A stretch of 64,000 nt of DNA, taken from assembly GCA_009809945.1 (NCBI GenBank), contig WTPW01001144.1, positions 139,072-203,071 of the forward strand, read 5' to 3'. The notes under the pieces were generated by a model that made no database searches, was not told where the DNA came from, and worked only from the letters and a program-made list of their open reading frames with translations. A program made the translations under genes and the position numbers. This stretch comes from Gigaspora margarita (Eukaryota; Glomeromycota; Glomeromycetes; Diversisporales; Gigasporaceae). Below, in pieces: positions 12,641 through 24,793 of this stretch (its first letter is position 1; each line of letters starts with the position of its first letter).

Positions 12641-13129
12641 TGGGTTGTATCATTTATATGTAGCTCTAAAATTTTATTAATATTTTAATTTGTTGGTTTG
12701 GGTGAAATTTTAAGCATATTAAATAAAAATATTAAATATAATTCAATTTGATAATTTTATAAGGCTCAACCATCACATGATCATCCGGAGCATGGTATGC
12801 AAATAACAAAACTATTGCTTACATAATTTATTTAACTTACTGAACTATCGCTTAAATTATTTTTTATACTGAACCTTTTTATATGATTTTTTATACTGAA
12901 CCTTCGTTTAAATTATTTTTTTTTTACAATTTATATTTTTAAAAATATATATTATTTTAACATGCCTCCAAATCGAACTTTTAAACAAAATACCAAAGAT
13001 CTAAACTTGTGATGGTTATGTTTATTGAAAATCAAAAAATCGAAATATTATTGACGGAAAAGCAGTAACCAGAACTCCTGTAAGTGACAAGCCTGCAACA
13101 AAAAATTTAGGATTTGCGCAAATAGCTCA

Positions 13130-13163
<34 letters not shown>

Positions 13164-13700
13164 CATATATGGAAGCTCGACGATTATAGGTCCGGATGGG
13201 GGATGACTGAAAAAAATCATGAGAATGGTATCAATACATAGAGGCCAAGTTAATAGACTTGTTTATGTCAGTAGGAATGGTGTAATATATACAAATTGTT
13301 CAACCAACTTTTTCTTGAAAACTTTGTTTAAAAAAATAGGATGATTGCAAATAAGACTTTTATATACAAGAATGTCTCTTTATTAACCCAGTAATTTGTT
13401 TATTTATCATCATTATAATTAAACAAAAGAACTTGAAAAATTCATTAGATTTTATTTGTTTTTTACGCATAATTAAGTCTTGATCAAATTCTACAGTTTG
13501 CAGTAATTCCATTTATCCAGAATTTTGAGAATAGTTTTATTCGTACTAGTTTAAAAGATTGTTTATTTAACGTTGTCGGTAAGAAATTTTAGGCATATTA
13601 AGTAAAATATGTAAAAAAAGTATAAATAAAAAAAAATTATATAAATAAGCGTAATCAGATTTTAAGAAGATTGATCCATCACTTTTATTGGTTTAACATC
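12640..13700. repeat. Dispersed ~1-kb repeat paralogous to 47405-48840, with possible coding remnant and poly-A
   Basis: Shared words in the same order include acttactgaact, attataattaa..aaaag, gattttattt, tttatactagttt-like text and attaagtataaa. Between 12961 and 13340 this copy holds less AT-rich text: a short frame starting MPPNRTFKQNTKDLNL, then in another frame NIIDGKAVTRTPVSDKP, then a run of about 25 A (13138-13162). That part may be an exon or retroposed transcript fragment; I cannot name it. Confidence 0.4.
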
Positions 13701-13783
13701 TCTATGAACTAAGCAAAGAATCATCTGACAATAATTTTAAGAGAGATTTTCATTATATTGAAAAGATTTGTTATATTATTATT

Positions 13784-15356
13784 TTATAAGCTTAATTTCA
13801 GCAGAGCCTATATATTAAATAAAGAAATATGTAGATGAATCAATAATATTTTATTAAAGTAGATATAAATACCATTTACATCTTGAGCTGAGATAAAAGC
13901 ATTCTTTACTTCCAGCGAATTAATAGCTTTACTAGTATACATTGAATCGGGATGTTTTGGAGAAGTAATTGATGCCCTTTTTATCATCTCATCAGCGATC
14001 AAAATTTCATTCAATAGAGACTGATCTTCTTTATTAATTATTGACCATTTATAATTTGTAACCATTGACTAATTTTTAAATAAATCTTCCAAGCAGTAGG
14101 TCGTTTTTGTGGATTTAAGTCCATACATTGTTTAGCTAATTCAATGTAGAAATTAGGAGATTTTTCATGTCAAATTCTGGACGTAATCCACTACAAATCT
14201 TTATTGCTAAACTCAAATCAAATTGATAACCATCAAAAGGTCTTTGTCCAGTTGACATTTCAGCCATAATTACACCAAAACTATAAATATCAGATGCTGG
14301 TGTATATTATTTATTCAATAAAATTTCAGGAGCAATATATGGCATAACTCCATAAATGCATTTTTCTGAATCATGTTCATTCTTCATTCTAGAAAATCCT
14401 AGGTCAGAAATATATGATTGTACACTACTAGTAGACTGATTCAATAAAACATTGCCACTATGGAAATCACAATGAACATACTCTGCATTATGTATGTTAA
14501 ATAAATAAACGCTATATCTCTAAGTTTCCGCAATTTACTCTCCCACGTAAGTTTTTTAAAATTCGATAATAAAAATTTATGAAGATTTCCTCTATTTGCA
14601 TATTGAAATACCATTAAATATTCATCAGTTTTTATATTTTGAGTTAGTCCATATATCGCGCTACTACCCTCGAATCTACATTTTATGTGATTTCTAAACT
14701 TAATAATATATAAAATAAAAAAGTTGGCTGGATGCAGTTAATTTGATATCGCAAGATTGGAACCGATTTTGGTCAACTAATATATTTAGTAAATTAAGCA
14801 TAGACCAATTTAATAATTGATTAAACCAATTCCAATCTTTATTTAAAAAATAATAACATAACTCTTTAGAAAATTAGAGGAATTTGTTAGAGAACCGGGC
14901 AATGTCTTAAGTGCAAATATATATGATTAAGTGCGTAATTGTTGCCATGTTCGCAGGCCATTTAGCCAAGTGGCAAAAAATACTGAGCCAAACCCACCTT
15001 TTTCAAATTGTTTGAACATTAACTAGTCTATTGAATGGAATCCATTCAATAATCTTCTCATATGCAGTAGCTTTAAACTTAAGCTCACTAATACAATCAT
15101 CAATAATTTTGTTTCCACTTTTATGTATTTGAGATATTTTTTGTGGATCACATGATTGACACCAATGGAAAGAAGTATTATATCTGTCACATCGTAAACA
15201 TCTTCCATATATAACATCAAATACTATCATATATTCATCGGTTATCGTATATAATGTTATTCCATAAATTTTTATAGCCCTAACAAAACTATGACATGTA
15301 AAATCTATTAATAACGCATTAAGATAACTTTTAACTTTTAATAATAAATTTGACAA
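13784..15356 (-). pseudogene. Broken TKL-type protein kinase with N-terminal zinc-ribbon-like module
   Basis: Right to left the fragments follow kinase order. YGRCLRCDRYNTSFHWCQSC (about 15215-15145) is a CxxC...CxxC module, followed by DDCISELKFK and IIEWIPFNRL. Then come a glycine-rich loop EKGGFGSVFFATWLNGLR (about 14985-14930), the lysine strand FALKTLPGS, IYGLTQNIKTDEYLMVFQY (about 14665), the catalytic HCDFHSGNVLLNQ (about 14460), a DLG motif for metal binding (YISDLGFSR), PYIAPEILLNK, GVIMAEMSTGQRPFDGY and KRPTAWKIY. It ends with KHPDSMYTSKAIN. A 72-nt intron (13808-13879, GTAAAT...ATATAG) would join to a short last exon ending at 13784. Damage: in-frame TAA after LLNK (about 14308), frame breaks near 14175, 14055 and 14500, and a MITE at 14752-14840. 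Catalytic residues survive, so the loss is recent, or partly sequencing error. Confidence 0.75.
14752..14840. mobile_element. Tiny MITE inside the kinase remnant
   Basis: gcaagattggaaccgatttt at the left and aaaccaattccaatctt at the right are inverted copies around ~55 bp. They separate the kinase fragments FALKTLPGSLTNSSNFLK and FRNHIKC, which are contiguous in related kinases. Clear insertional damage. Confidence 0.6.
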
Positions 15357-15366
15357 TATTAGAACA

Positions 15367-15880
15367 TTATGTTATGTCATATTCTAATTTCAATATCATA
15401 AAACGCCCACAATTACTTACTTCTTTTATAATATCTGATATGTTTAATTGTAAATTGAAAATTGATTTGAGTTTAATTTTAGATGATAAAATACACGATT
15501 GTATGTATTCACCGGCTACAGATTTAATCTTTCGTATTCCATCTAACCAGGTTGCTGTAAACATCGGTTCAGAACCACCTTTAATCATTTGCAAATTAAT
15601 TGGCCTATCATATGGAATCCATTCAATTACGGACTCATATGATATTTCTTTAAGTTGAAGTTCTCTTATACAATCATCGATGTCTTTATTCACGCTTGTC
15701 CAACCTTGAGACACCTTCTGAGAATCGCATGATTGGCACCAAGCTTTTGCTATCTTATATCGTCCACATTCTACACAAGTACCAAAATGAGAACATCTTA
15801 TAAGATCAGAATAACTTTAAGAATCACCGAATACTATTATATATTCATTTGTAGACAGATTTTGAGTCAGACCATATATA
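15367..15880 (-). pseudogene. Second, upstream kinase N-terminal module (zinc-ribbon + linker + damaged glycine loop)
   Basis: Right to left: IYGLTQNLSTNEYIIVF (about 15875-15825), a TAA stop, then CVECGRYKIAKAWCQSC (CxxC...CxxC), VNKDIDDCIRELQLK, VIEWIPYDRPINLQMI and TATWLDGIRKIKS, continuing open to 15367. The segment expected to be the glycine-rich ATP loop reads KGGSEPMF, so the loop is altered. It repeats the module at the start of the next kinase remnant, so this is either a tandem-duplicated gene or a multi-module kinase gene interrupted by stops. A MULE-like MITE (15908-16242) cuts it on its upstream side. Confidence 0.6.
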
Positions 15881-15907
15881 GAAATGTTAGATCGACAAGT
15901 CACTCTG

Positions 15908-16242
15908 AACTACGCCAAGAACACCTCCAAAAATTCTGCGCAACAAATCAGATTTCGAGATCAGATGTAACGTTACACGATCAGGAAAATTCAAAACAAA
16001 GTTCGCTTTGTAAAAAAATCGCTTGTTTTCGAAAAGCCGCATAAGAAACCACCTTTTGTATTCTAACAAAAAAATTCCTCTTCATATTTTAGTATATACA
16101 GCTACTCTTACTTTATCCTAACTATACCCAAACTTTACTAACCTTACCCTAAATCTAACCTCAATTCGATTGTTTTGATTTCACGTTACACCTGATCTAC
16201 GATTCTGATTGGCTAATTTTTGGAGGTGTTCTTGGCATAGTA
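15908..16242. mobile_element. MULE-like MITE with 9-bp target duplication
   Basis: Ends aactacgccaagaacacctc and ...gaggtgttcttggcatagta are inverted for about 30 bp. gtcactctg is present on both sides (15899-15907 and 16243-16251); a perfect 9-bp duplication is typical of Mutator-like elements. The interior has telomere-like ttaccctaaatctaacc text. Open frames within it are chance. Confidence 0.85.
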
Positions 16243-16269
16243 GTCACTCTGCTCTGTGCACTGCCAGGT

Positions 16270-17015
16270 AACATGGAATTTTCACTATATCCAGCTTTAA
16301 AGGGCTTAGAAGCGTGCACAAATTTGAATTAAGGGCGGGAGCTTATGCCCCCAGGAAATGCAAGTTTATCCGGGAAGAAGACTCGAAGGAACGACCAAGG
16401 AAAATGGAGAAATTACAGGACTTGAGCTCTTAGGATGAGAAGCTCAGTCATTTACAGGAAGACATACAAGTACCAGAAGGAGGTGGGTCTGGATCAAACT
16501 CAATGGTATCAACGTCCACAGATTGGATGGAGTTATGGGAACGTGAAAAGGCAGAAGAAAACCTGCAAAGTGTAGGCTCAGACACGTTTGTTGATAATGG
16601 GTTAGTTGAAGAAAACGCGCCAGGCCCGGTGACAGAAAGTTTTAGCAATTTCAACGAAAAGAGATCAGATGATCATCTAGCAGCTGACCTGCAGGTTGGC
16701 GTAATTAACGATAATTCAAAATCGTTGGAAGGAAATTCGGATGCATATCAAAAAAAGAAACCATGGCCTAGTCTCTTTACAAGGCTAACAAGAGGGAAGG
16801 CCACCTATTCTTCTTTCTCTCCTCAGGTGAATATTAATACAAAAAACAATAATGCTTTAATTTTTGATATACAAAGCTTAAGCAAAATCTCCACTAATAA
16901 TATAATTTCAATGCTAAATAGTAAGATTGGGGCTGACTTCATTGGGCAAAACCTCATTTTGTCAGTTCTAATTACTTATTCTAGCTATATTAATTATTGC
17001 AAACATCATTATTAA
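16270..17015 (+). pseudogene. Unidentified coding remnant, acidic/low-complexity, one in-frame stop
   Basis: Base composition is clearly richer in G+C than its surroundings. One frame runs from about 16270 (FTISSFKGLRSVHKFELRAG, then APRKCKFIREEDSKERPRKM) through a single TAG (about 16429) into an open stretch to 17012. The latter begins at ATG 16503 (STDWMELWEREKAEENLQSV) and includes KKKPWPSLFTRLTRGKATYS. There is no membrane segment or recognised domain; the first half is charged and helical-looking. It could be an ORF1/gag-like protein of a retroelement or a host gene fragment. I do not recognise it. No intron was assigned. Confidence 0.4.
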
Positions 17016-17715
17016 AACAATTTTACTTTTTATATTTGTATAGTGAATTATATTAATAATCTTTAATAGTTCAAATAAATATATTTGATAGTTCTTTAAT
17101 AGCTTTCTTGAATAATAAAATAGAGGGTTTATGACATCAAGTAAAAGATATGCCATTGAGAAATTAAGTTTCCAAATGCATTACAAAATAAAAATAAAGT
17201 TATGATGGTTGACAGAAACTCATAAAATTTGCTAATGATTAACACTTTCTATATGATTAGCAAAGGCTTGATTGGTCATCAATAGAACAATTGATGATGT
17301 AAACAATGTGAATCAAATAAAATTCACAAAAAAAAAGGATTGGGCACATAAGGATCAAGTTAAAGAAATTCTAAGCTAAAATTAAAAAAAAACCATTGTG
17401 ATTTTATAGAAATTTATATATATATCAACAAAATGAGTTAGTAACTACTAAAACAAATATTGAACCAACAAATATAAAATTTACAAAAATGATATTTTCT
17501 TGGTACTTTGAAAAATTAAGTCAAATAACTATTAGATTAAAAAATTTTTTTAATTTTTAAATAATTAGAAAAAATATTTAATTAATAAATATAATTATTT
17601 AATAATTATAATTATTTAGTAAATATAATTATTTAATAATTATAATTATAATGATTTAATAATTACTAGTGCAACAGGTGGCACTTACGTGCCACCCTCT
17701 TATTCATTACATTTG
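17016..17715. other. AT-rich intergenic stretch with one perfect short hairpin
   Basis: No gene recognised. Mostly (taat/attata)n text at 17560-17665. At 17677-17696 the sequence ggtggcacttacgtgccacc is an 8-bp-stem hairpin standing out by its G+C content at the edge of satellite array 2; it could be the remnant end of an element. Confidence 0.4.
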
Positions 17716-18467
17716 TAGTGGCATTTAGTATAAATTAAATTATTATAATTTACTGTAAAAAATCATGTTTTCTATTATGTGTTAATGTAAAGAAATAGTA
17801 CAACTTAGGCCAGAACAACTTAATTCAGTAGTTTACATTACTTTCTCTCCTATCTTACTTCTTCTCTCCCACTATTAATGCAAAAAATTTTGGGATGTTA
17901 TGATTATTTTCAGAAAATTTTTATAATAAACTCTTTTTTGTGAGAATAATATAATATCCATCAAATTTAAGTGGTTTGGCCTACTACCACTTTCTAGTTA
18001 TGCTTATTATTTAGTTAAGGCTAAGTCAATTTGCATTAAAATTATCATAAATTCTATTATATGCTATTGCAAAAGATACTGTTACAGAACTTGCTATTCT
18101 ATTAACACATATTACTGGTTAAAGGTATATTTGCATAAGAATAATCATGATTTCTATTGTGTGCTATTGTAAAATTTTAGCTATAGAGCTTGCTGTTCTC
18201 TTGATAAGTATATGGATAAGATTATTCTTTTACAGAACTCTACTATGCTAGTGATACACAGTATACAGTTGAAGTTTAGCTAGTATGTATATAAGTCTGA
18301 GTTAGTTTGTATTGTAAGCAGTTATAAAAAATCTGTTACAGATCTAATTCACTATTCTGGTAATATACAGGTTATCGCTAAATTCAATTATTTGTATTAT
18401 AAGTTACTGTAAAAAATTCTGTTACAAACTTACTTACTATCCAGCTAATCCACAGTACATGGTTATA

Positions 18468-20374
18468 TAGTGTTCTGAGGTTCAGGTCTGGTTCAGTCCA
18501 GGTTCAGCCGAACCTGGACTTGAACCCAAACCTGAACCAAGAATTCTGCTAGCTTTGAACTTGAACTGAACATGAACTCACAATTTTCTGAACCTGAACC
18601 AAATCTGAACTTGAGTAAAAGTTTAGTTCAGGTTCAGTTCAAAGTTCATGAACATGTTCAAGTTCGGATATAATTAGGGATGCACCAGCCTGGTCTGAGA
18701 GTGCCAGGATGTAGGTGAGATTTTTTGGGTTACATGAAAACCCGGTCTCTGATCACCCCTCAGATCAAGATCAGGGCAAATCCCTTCTCAGTTACACAGA
18801 TCATACTCTACATATCTATACAACCCTTTTTTTGTTCTCTTTTTTTTCATTATAGTAATTTTTTTTATTATTATCTGGAGTCATCATATATTGGTGAAAT
18901 TCTTGTAAACTTTACAAGACTTGTGGATCTTTTCATTGCTGGTGTCATCATATACTGGTGCTCTTTTCACTGCTAACATTATCGTTTACTAGTACCTCTT
19001 TTTGTTGCTTGTACTGGTACCTCTTTTCATGTACTTCTTTGGTCCTAGTGTAAATTCAGAAATCAAAACCTACAAAAAAAAGAAAGTTAGTTCAAGTCAA
19101 GAGAAAAAAAAAGAAAGAATAGTAATATAAGAAAACTACTTGTCTTTAATCCTAGCTTTTGTTATATTGTTTTATTTACATTTCATCGTACTGATTTATT
19201 TTAAATGAAGTCTAATATATCAAAAGAAAAGTTAGCTTAAATCAAAAACAAAAAAAAAGAGCAATGAAAAAGTAACTTATCTTTTAAATTTTATTCAAAT
19301 TCCAGGCAACATCTAATTTTTTTAAATCAGAAAAAGGAAAAGTGTTAGTAGAACACTTTATATGATACTACGCTGACTTCCTGAATTTTTATAGAAATAA
19401 TCTTGAATCAGAAGTAGAAGAAATATTAGCAGTTCCATAATTCTGTAATTTAAATTTAGCCTAAAAAAAAATTAGAAAAAATTAGGAAACAGAATAAAAA
19501 AAAAAATACATATCTGAATAGTCTTCGCTTTATAATGAATTAATTAAATTGGAAGAAAGTAAAATTAGTAAATATCAAATGTATTAAAAAACTTTTATGC
19601 TAATAAAAACTTACCTGATTAAATAAATAAATAAAATAATAAATAAATAATTAAAAAATTGAAATAAAAAAAAAATTTAAAAAAATTAATAAAATTTAAA
19701 AATAAAAAAAAATAATTAAGTAGTTCACGCAATTTTAGCATGTACATACTAGAATAGCAAAGCAGTAATTTAACAATCAAATAAAAAAACACTTTGGAAG
19801 CTCTTTTTAGAGTTATATTTTTGAATCGTTATATCACAAACTGAATAAACATATATAAGCTTAATTTTTTATATATTTTTTTTTTAATTTGGGTTAAATT
19901 ATTTTATTTTTTATTTAATTAATTGTTATTATTTTATTTATTAATTTAATCGAGTAAGTATTTTATTAAGTATTAGTGTAAAGTTTGTTTTTATTTTTTA
20001 ATATATTTGATATTTACTAATTTACCTTCTTCTGATTAAATTAATTCATTATAGCAAGTGAAGACTATTCAGATACATATTTTTTTTCTTTTTTTTTTGA
20101 TCCAGATTACTAACAATGAATATATACTAAACTAAAATAAAACAAAAGAGAATCTGATTCTTATTATAAAACTATAACTTGCTATTCGAACTTGAACATG
20201 TTCATGAATGTTCAACCTGAACTGAACCTGAACCTGAACCAATAATAAAAGTTCAAATTCGAACCAAACCTGAACATAAATTTCAAAAATAGTTCAGTTC
20301 AGGTTCAGTTCAATCTTCAAACTAAACCTGAACTCAATATAGGTTCAGGTTCAGTTTGGTTCATAGGAATACTA
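18468..20374. mobile_element. hAT-like element, gaacctgaac family copy 2
   Basis: Starts tagtgttctgaggttcagg and ends ...ggaatacta. Flanked by tggttata (18460-18467) and tggttatg (20375-20382), a 7/8 match of 8 bp. Both ends are iterated gttcagg words as in 7655-9106. The interior includes text at 18880-19060 (actggtacctctttt repeated) related, inverted, to the tandem array at 56200-56890, and a nested foldback at 19497-20095. No transposase. Confidence 0.75.
19497..20095. mobile_element. Nested foldback, ~600 bp
   Basis: Left tacatatctgaatagtcttc and right gaagactattcagatacata are inverted, as are agtaaatatcaaatgtatt and aatatatttgatatttac. A/T-only material fills the centre. Non-coding. 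Confidence 0.75.
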
Positions 20375-20515
20375 TGGTTATGGTTGAGGTAGTTTGCATT
20401 GCAAGTTACTGTAAAAAGGATTGTTACAGAACTTACCTGCTATTTTGGTAACACACATATAGATATAGGTTGTATTAATTTGAATTAGAATTATCATTAA
20501 TTCTATTATCCCTTA

Positions 20516-21130
20516 ATCTGTAGGCTGTTCCAGACAAATTTGCCTGGAAAAATACTATAAATATACTTATGATCTACTTTTTTAAAAATTAAAATAATAA
20601 AATAAAATTTTATTTAATAATATTTGAAAATAAGGAAAAAGTATAAGTTGCTTATAAGCTAAAAATAGACAATTTTAAAAAAAAAAATTTATCCAAAAAA
20701 AAATATCACTAATTCTTGGTGAACTATATAAATATTAGCTATAGCCCTCTGTTTTTAATACATATTGTAGTTTATAAAAAGGATTACAACTTTTATTATT
20801 GCAACTTTTGTAATTTACTTGTAAAAATTAAGATTTGTATTAGAAGTGAAAATTTTTTTTATAGACGGGAACATATAAAATTTAAGAAAAGTTAAAGAAA
20901 AATTCTATAGTAAAAATTTTTGAATAAAAACTTTAAAGTTTTATTGTATGAAAGTTTTCTAATAATTTTAAAAAATTTTTCTAAGAAAGTTTATAAAATA
21001 TGTTTTAAAAAAAGTATTTTATAAAGAAAGTATATCCCATATTCTTAATAAATTTTTGTTTTATTTAAGCAATTATAAATACTTTTTAATTTTCCAGGCA
21101 AATTTGCCTGGAATACGGTTTAAGGGATAA
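20516..21130. mobile_element. Foldback/TIR element with caggcaaatttgcctgg palindrome near the ends
   Basis: Left ttatcccttaatctgtaggc... and right ...cggtttaagggataa are inverted. Both ends include ccagacaaatttgcctgg or its perfect form ccaggcaaatttgcctgg. Inserted cleanly in a satellite monomer. No coding sequence. Confidence 0.75.
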
Positions 21131-21926
21131 GTAATATAAAAAATTTATTACAGAACTTACTTGCTATTTTGATAACACAATATATAGTTAAGGCTAAGTT
21201 AGTTTGCATTAGAATTATTGTAATTTCTATTATAAGTGCAAAAATTTTATTATAGAACTTGCTTGCTATTCTGGTAACATATTATGTGAGCTAGTTTGCA
21301 TTATAAATTGCTATAAAAAATTCAGTTATAAACTTTACTCACTATTTTATTAACACACAGGATGTAATTAAGGTTGAATTAATTTTCATTAAAATTATTA
21401 TCTTGAATTAATGCAAATATATTAGAATTATTATTATTTCTGTTATACTTGCTATAAAAGTTATATTATAGAATTTACTTGCTATATAGGTGATACAAAA
21501 ATTTAATGAGGTAGAATTAGTTTATATTGGAATTATTATTTTATTGTAAGTTATTACAAAAAGTTCTATTATAGAACTTGTTTGTTATTGCAGTATATAA
21601 TTAAGACTAAGTTAATTTGAATTTAAAGTATTATAATATTTGATGTAAAAAATTCTGGTACAGCCTTACCTTACTTATTATTTTAGTAATATACAATTTG
21701 AGGTTAATTTTGAGTTATAGTTTGTATTAGAATTATTGTTAGTTATTATAAAAAATTTAATATAGAAATTGTTTGTCACCCAGTATGTGATTTAGTTTGC
21801 ATTATAATTATTGCAATTTCTATCATGAGTTACTATAAAAAATTGTGTTATAGAACTTGCTATTTTAGTAATATAAAGTATGCAGTTAAGATTAAGTTAG
21901 TATATTAATTATTGTGTTTTCTATTA

Positions 21927-22121
21927 CAGTCAAATCTTTCTAAATGCAAACTTCCTAAATGCATACCTGTAAAACCTCTCTAAATGCATGTATTTTTTTG
22001 GATTCAACTTAATATAACACTTATAGATGTTTACTTTCCTAAATGCATAATCTCTCTAAATACAAGTTTAGCTCAATTTTTACTATTGTTGTGACACTAT
22101 GCATTTAGAGAGGTCTGACTG
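21927..22121. mobile_element. Tc1/mariner-like MITE, TA target
   Basis: Begins cagtcaaatctttctaaatg and ends ...catttagagaggtctgactg, with TA on both sides (21925-21926 and 22122-22123). The word ctaaatgca is repeated several times inside. CAGT...ACTG ends with a TA duplication fit Tc1/mariner derivatives. Confidence 0.8.
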
Positions 22122-23882
22122 TATGAGTTAATTATAAACATTCTGCTGCAAAATTTACTTGCTATTTTGGTGATACACAGCATGCAATTAAGGTTGAGTT
22201 AGTATTGGAATTATTGTAATTTCTATCAAGAGTTACTATAAAAAATTATGTTATAAACTTACCATACTGATAAAGTTTAATTGCATTGGATTATTATATT
22301 TTCTATAGTGGATTACTATAAAAAAGTCAGAACTTACTACTATTATAATAATATAATGAAGAAAGTTAAAAATTTTAAGAGAAAGGTTTTATAATAAAAA
22401 AGAAGACCATATGACCTAAAATATTCTAAAAGAGTTAAATTTATACAAAGGTAAAGCAACTTTAGAAGTTATAAGGTATAATACATATTACACAGTAAGT
22501 AGTTAAGGTTGAGTTAGTTTGTATTGGAATTATAGTAATTTCTAATATGAATTACTGTAAAAAATTCTCTTATAGAACTTGTTAATTTATAAACACAAAT
22601 TTTATTTAGTTTGAATTAGAATTAATATAATTTCTAATGTAATTTACTATAAAAAATTGTTACAGAGCTTACTTGCTATTCTAGTGCACATAATATGCAG
22701 TTAAGGTAAAGTTAGTTTTATTGAAATTATTGTTATTTTTATTATAAGCTACTATAAAAAGTTCTGCTATAAAATTTACCATTCCAGTAATATATAATAT
22801 TTGATTGAGTAGTTTGTATTAGAATTATTATTTTTTTACAATAACTATATAAAAAACCCTGCTACAAAATTTACTCACTATTTTAGTAAGTGGTTGAGTT
22901 GATTTGTATTAGAATTATCATGATTTCCAATATGAATTACTATAAAAATTCTACAAAAAACTTTCTATTCCAGCAATATATAAGATGTAGTTAATTAGTT
23001 TGCATTAAAATTACTCTATTTTTATCATAAGATGCTACAAAAAATTGTTACAAACTTAATATTTAATACATTGTATGTGGTTAAAGTTGTAATAGTTTGC
23101 ATTAGAATTATTGTAATTTTTTTTATAAATGCTACAAAAATTCTGTTATAAAGCTACTCACTATTTTAGTGATACTCATTATGGTAAGTTAGTTTGCATT
23201 AGAATTATTGTAATTCCTTTCATAAGTTACTATAAAAAAATTTCTATAGAATTTACTTTCTATTCTGATAACACAGGTACAATTAAGATTAGCAATAGAA
23301 TTATCATTATTTTCATTATGGTTTATTGTCAAAAATTCTGTTACAGACTTCCAATAATACATAATATAAAGTTGAGTTAGCTTGTATCAGAATTATTATA
23401 ATTTCGATTATAAAAAAGTTATATAAAACTTACTCACTATTCTGGTAATTTACACAGTATGTGATTAAGGTTTAGTTGGTTCACATTGGAATTACTATGA
23501 TTTTATCATGAGTTGCTGTAAAAAATTCTGCTACAGAACTCAATTTGTATTGGAATTATTATGATTTCTATCATGGAATACAGTGCTATAAAAAACTCTG
23601 TTACATAACTTCACAGTATTAATTTAGGTTGTATTGGGTTTCATTAAAATTATTGTGATTTATATTATGGTTACTATAAAAAATTCTGTTACAAAACTTA
23701 TTTCATTATAAACACAGCATGTGTTTATATTTGAATTAATTTGTAATAGAATTACATAATTTCTATCACAAGTTACTATCAAAAATTTGACACATAGTAA
23801 GTGGTCAATATTGAATTAATTTGTATTGAAATTATCATAAGAAGTTACTGGAAAAAAATTGTACTCACTATTTCAGGCAAAT

Positions 23883-24793
23883 TAGGGGGCTTCCAGAAAT
23901 TACGTAATTTTTTGCTACTAATAAATTTCAAAATTTTACCCCACCCACCCACACCTGATACTCTATTAGCCAATCAAATTTTATATTTTTTAAAATTTAT
24001 TCATATGTTCAATTTATGAAATTGATAATAACTATTGCTCTACTTGACCAATTTAGATTATTTAACTATCAAAATGTTCGTCTCACTGAGACGATTCTAA
24101 CAAGCCCAAAATCGTTAAAATCTAATCACAGGGTCCCAAGATCATTCAACTTTTGTGTAATTTTAATAGTAAATTTTTAGAATCACTAAGTAAATATCTT
24201 TAATATTGAATAACTTTTGATCCACTGGCCCGTTTTGGATGATTTAACTATCAAAATGTTCGTCTCANTGAGACGATTCTAACAAGCCCAAAATCGCTAA
24301 ATTCTAATTACAGGATTCCAAGATCGATAAAGATTTTATTGTTTGTTTAACAATACAAATCTTTATCAATCTTGGATTCCTGTGATTACAATTTAGCGAT
24401 TTGGGGCTTGTTAGAATCGTCTCACTGAGACGAACATTTTGGTAGTTAAATCATCCAAATGGGCCGGTGGATCAAAAGTTATTCAATATTAAAGATATTT
24501 ACTTAGTGATTCTAAAAAATCACTATTAAAATTACACAAAAGTTGAACGACCTTGGGACCCTGTGATTAGATTTTAACGATTTTGGGCTTGTTAGAATCG
24601 TCTCAGTGAGACGAACATTTTGGTAGTTAAATTATCTAAATTGGTCCAGTAGATCAATAGTTATTAATAATTTAATAATTTTATACTTTTGGCCAGAATT
24701 ATAAAATTTTGACCAGAATTATAATTATAACCTGATATTTTCGGGACCTCACCCACCCACTAAAAAATTACGTAATTTCTGGAAGTCCCCTTA
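23883..24793. mobile_element. Foldback with agaaattacgtaatttttt ends and nested cgtctcactgagacg arms
   Basis: Left tagggggcttccagaaatta and right aatttctggaagtcccctta are inverted, followed inwards by cccacccac on each side. Arms carry four copies of a block containing aaatgttcgtctcactgaga, attctaacaagcccaaaatc and gatccactggcc. The centre is near 24345. One ambiguous base at 24268. No gene. Confidence 0.8.

Larger units (their letters stand above)
17716..23882. repeat. Satellite array 2 (~100-bp monomer), with several insertions
   Basis: Dozens of diverged monomers carry gttagtttgcattagaatt, ttactataaaaaattctgtt, acagaacttacttgctattc and gtaacacacagtatg. The period is about 100 bp. Insertions sit at 18468-20374, 20516-21130 and 21927-22121; the foldback at 23883 closes it. 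It is the same family as arrays 1 and 3 but looks monomeric rather than higher-order. No genes. Confidence 0.75.

Noticed and set aside
15733-16069. Overlapping plus and minus frames of 60-103 codons
   Set aside because: They lie across the MULE-like MITE and antisense to the kinase fragment; no domain.
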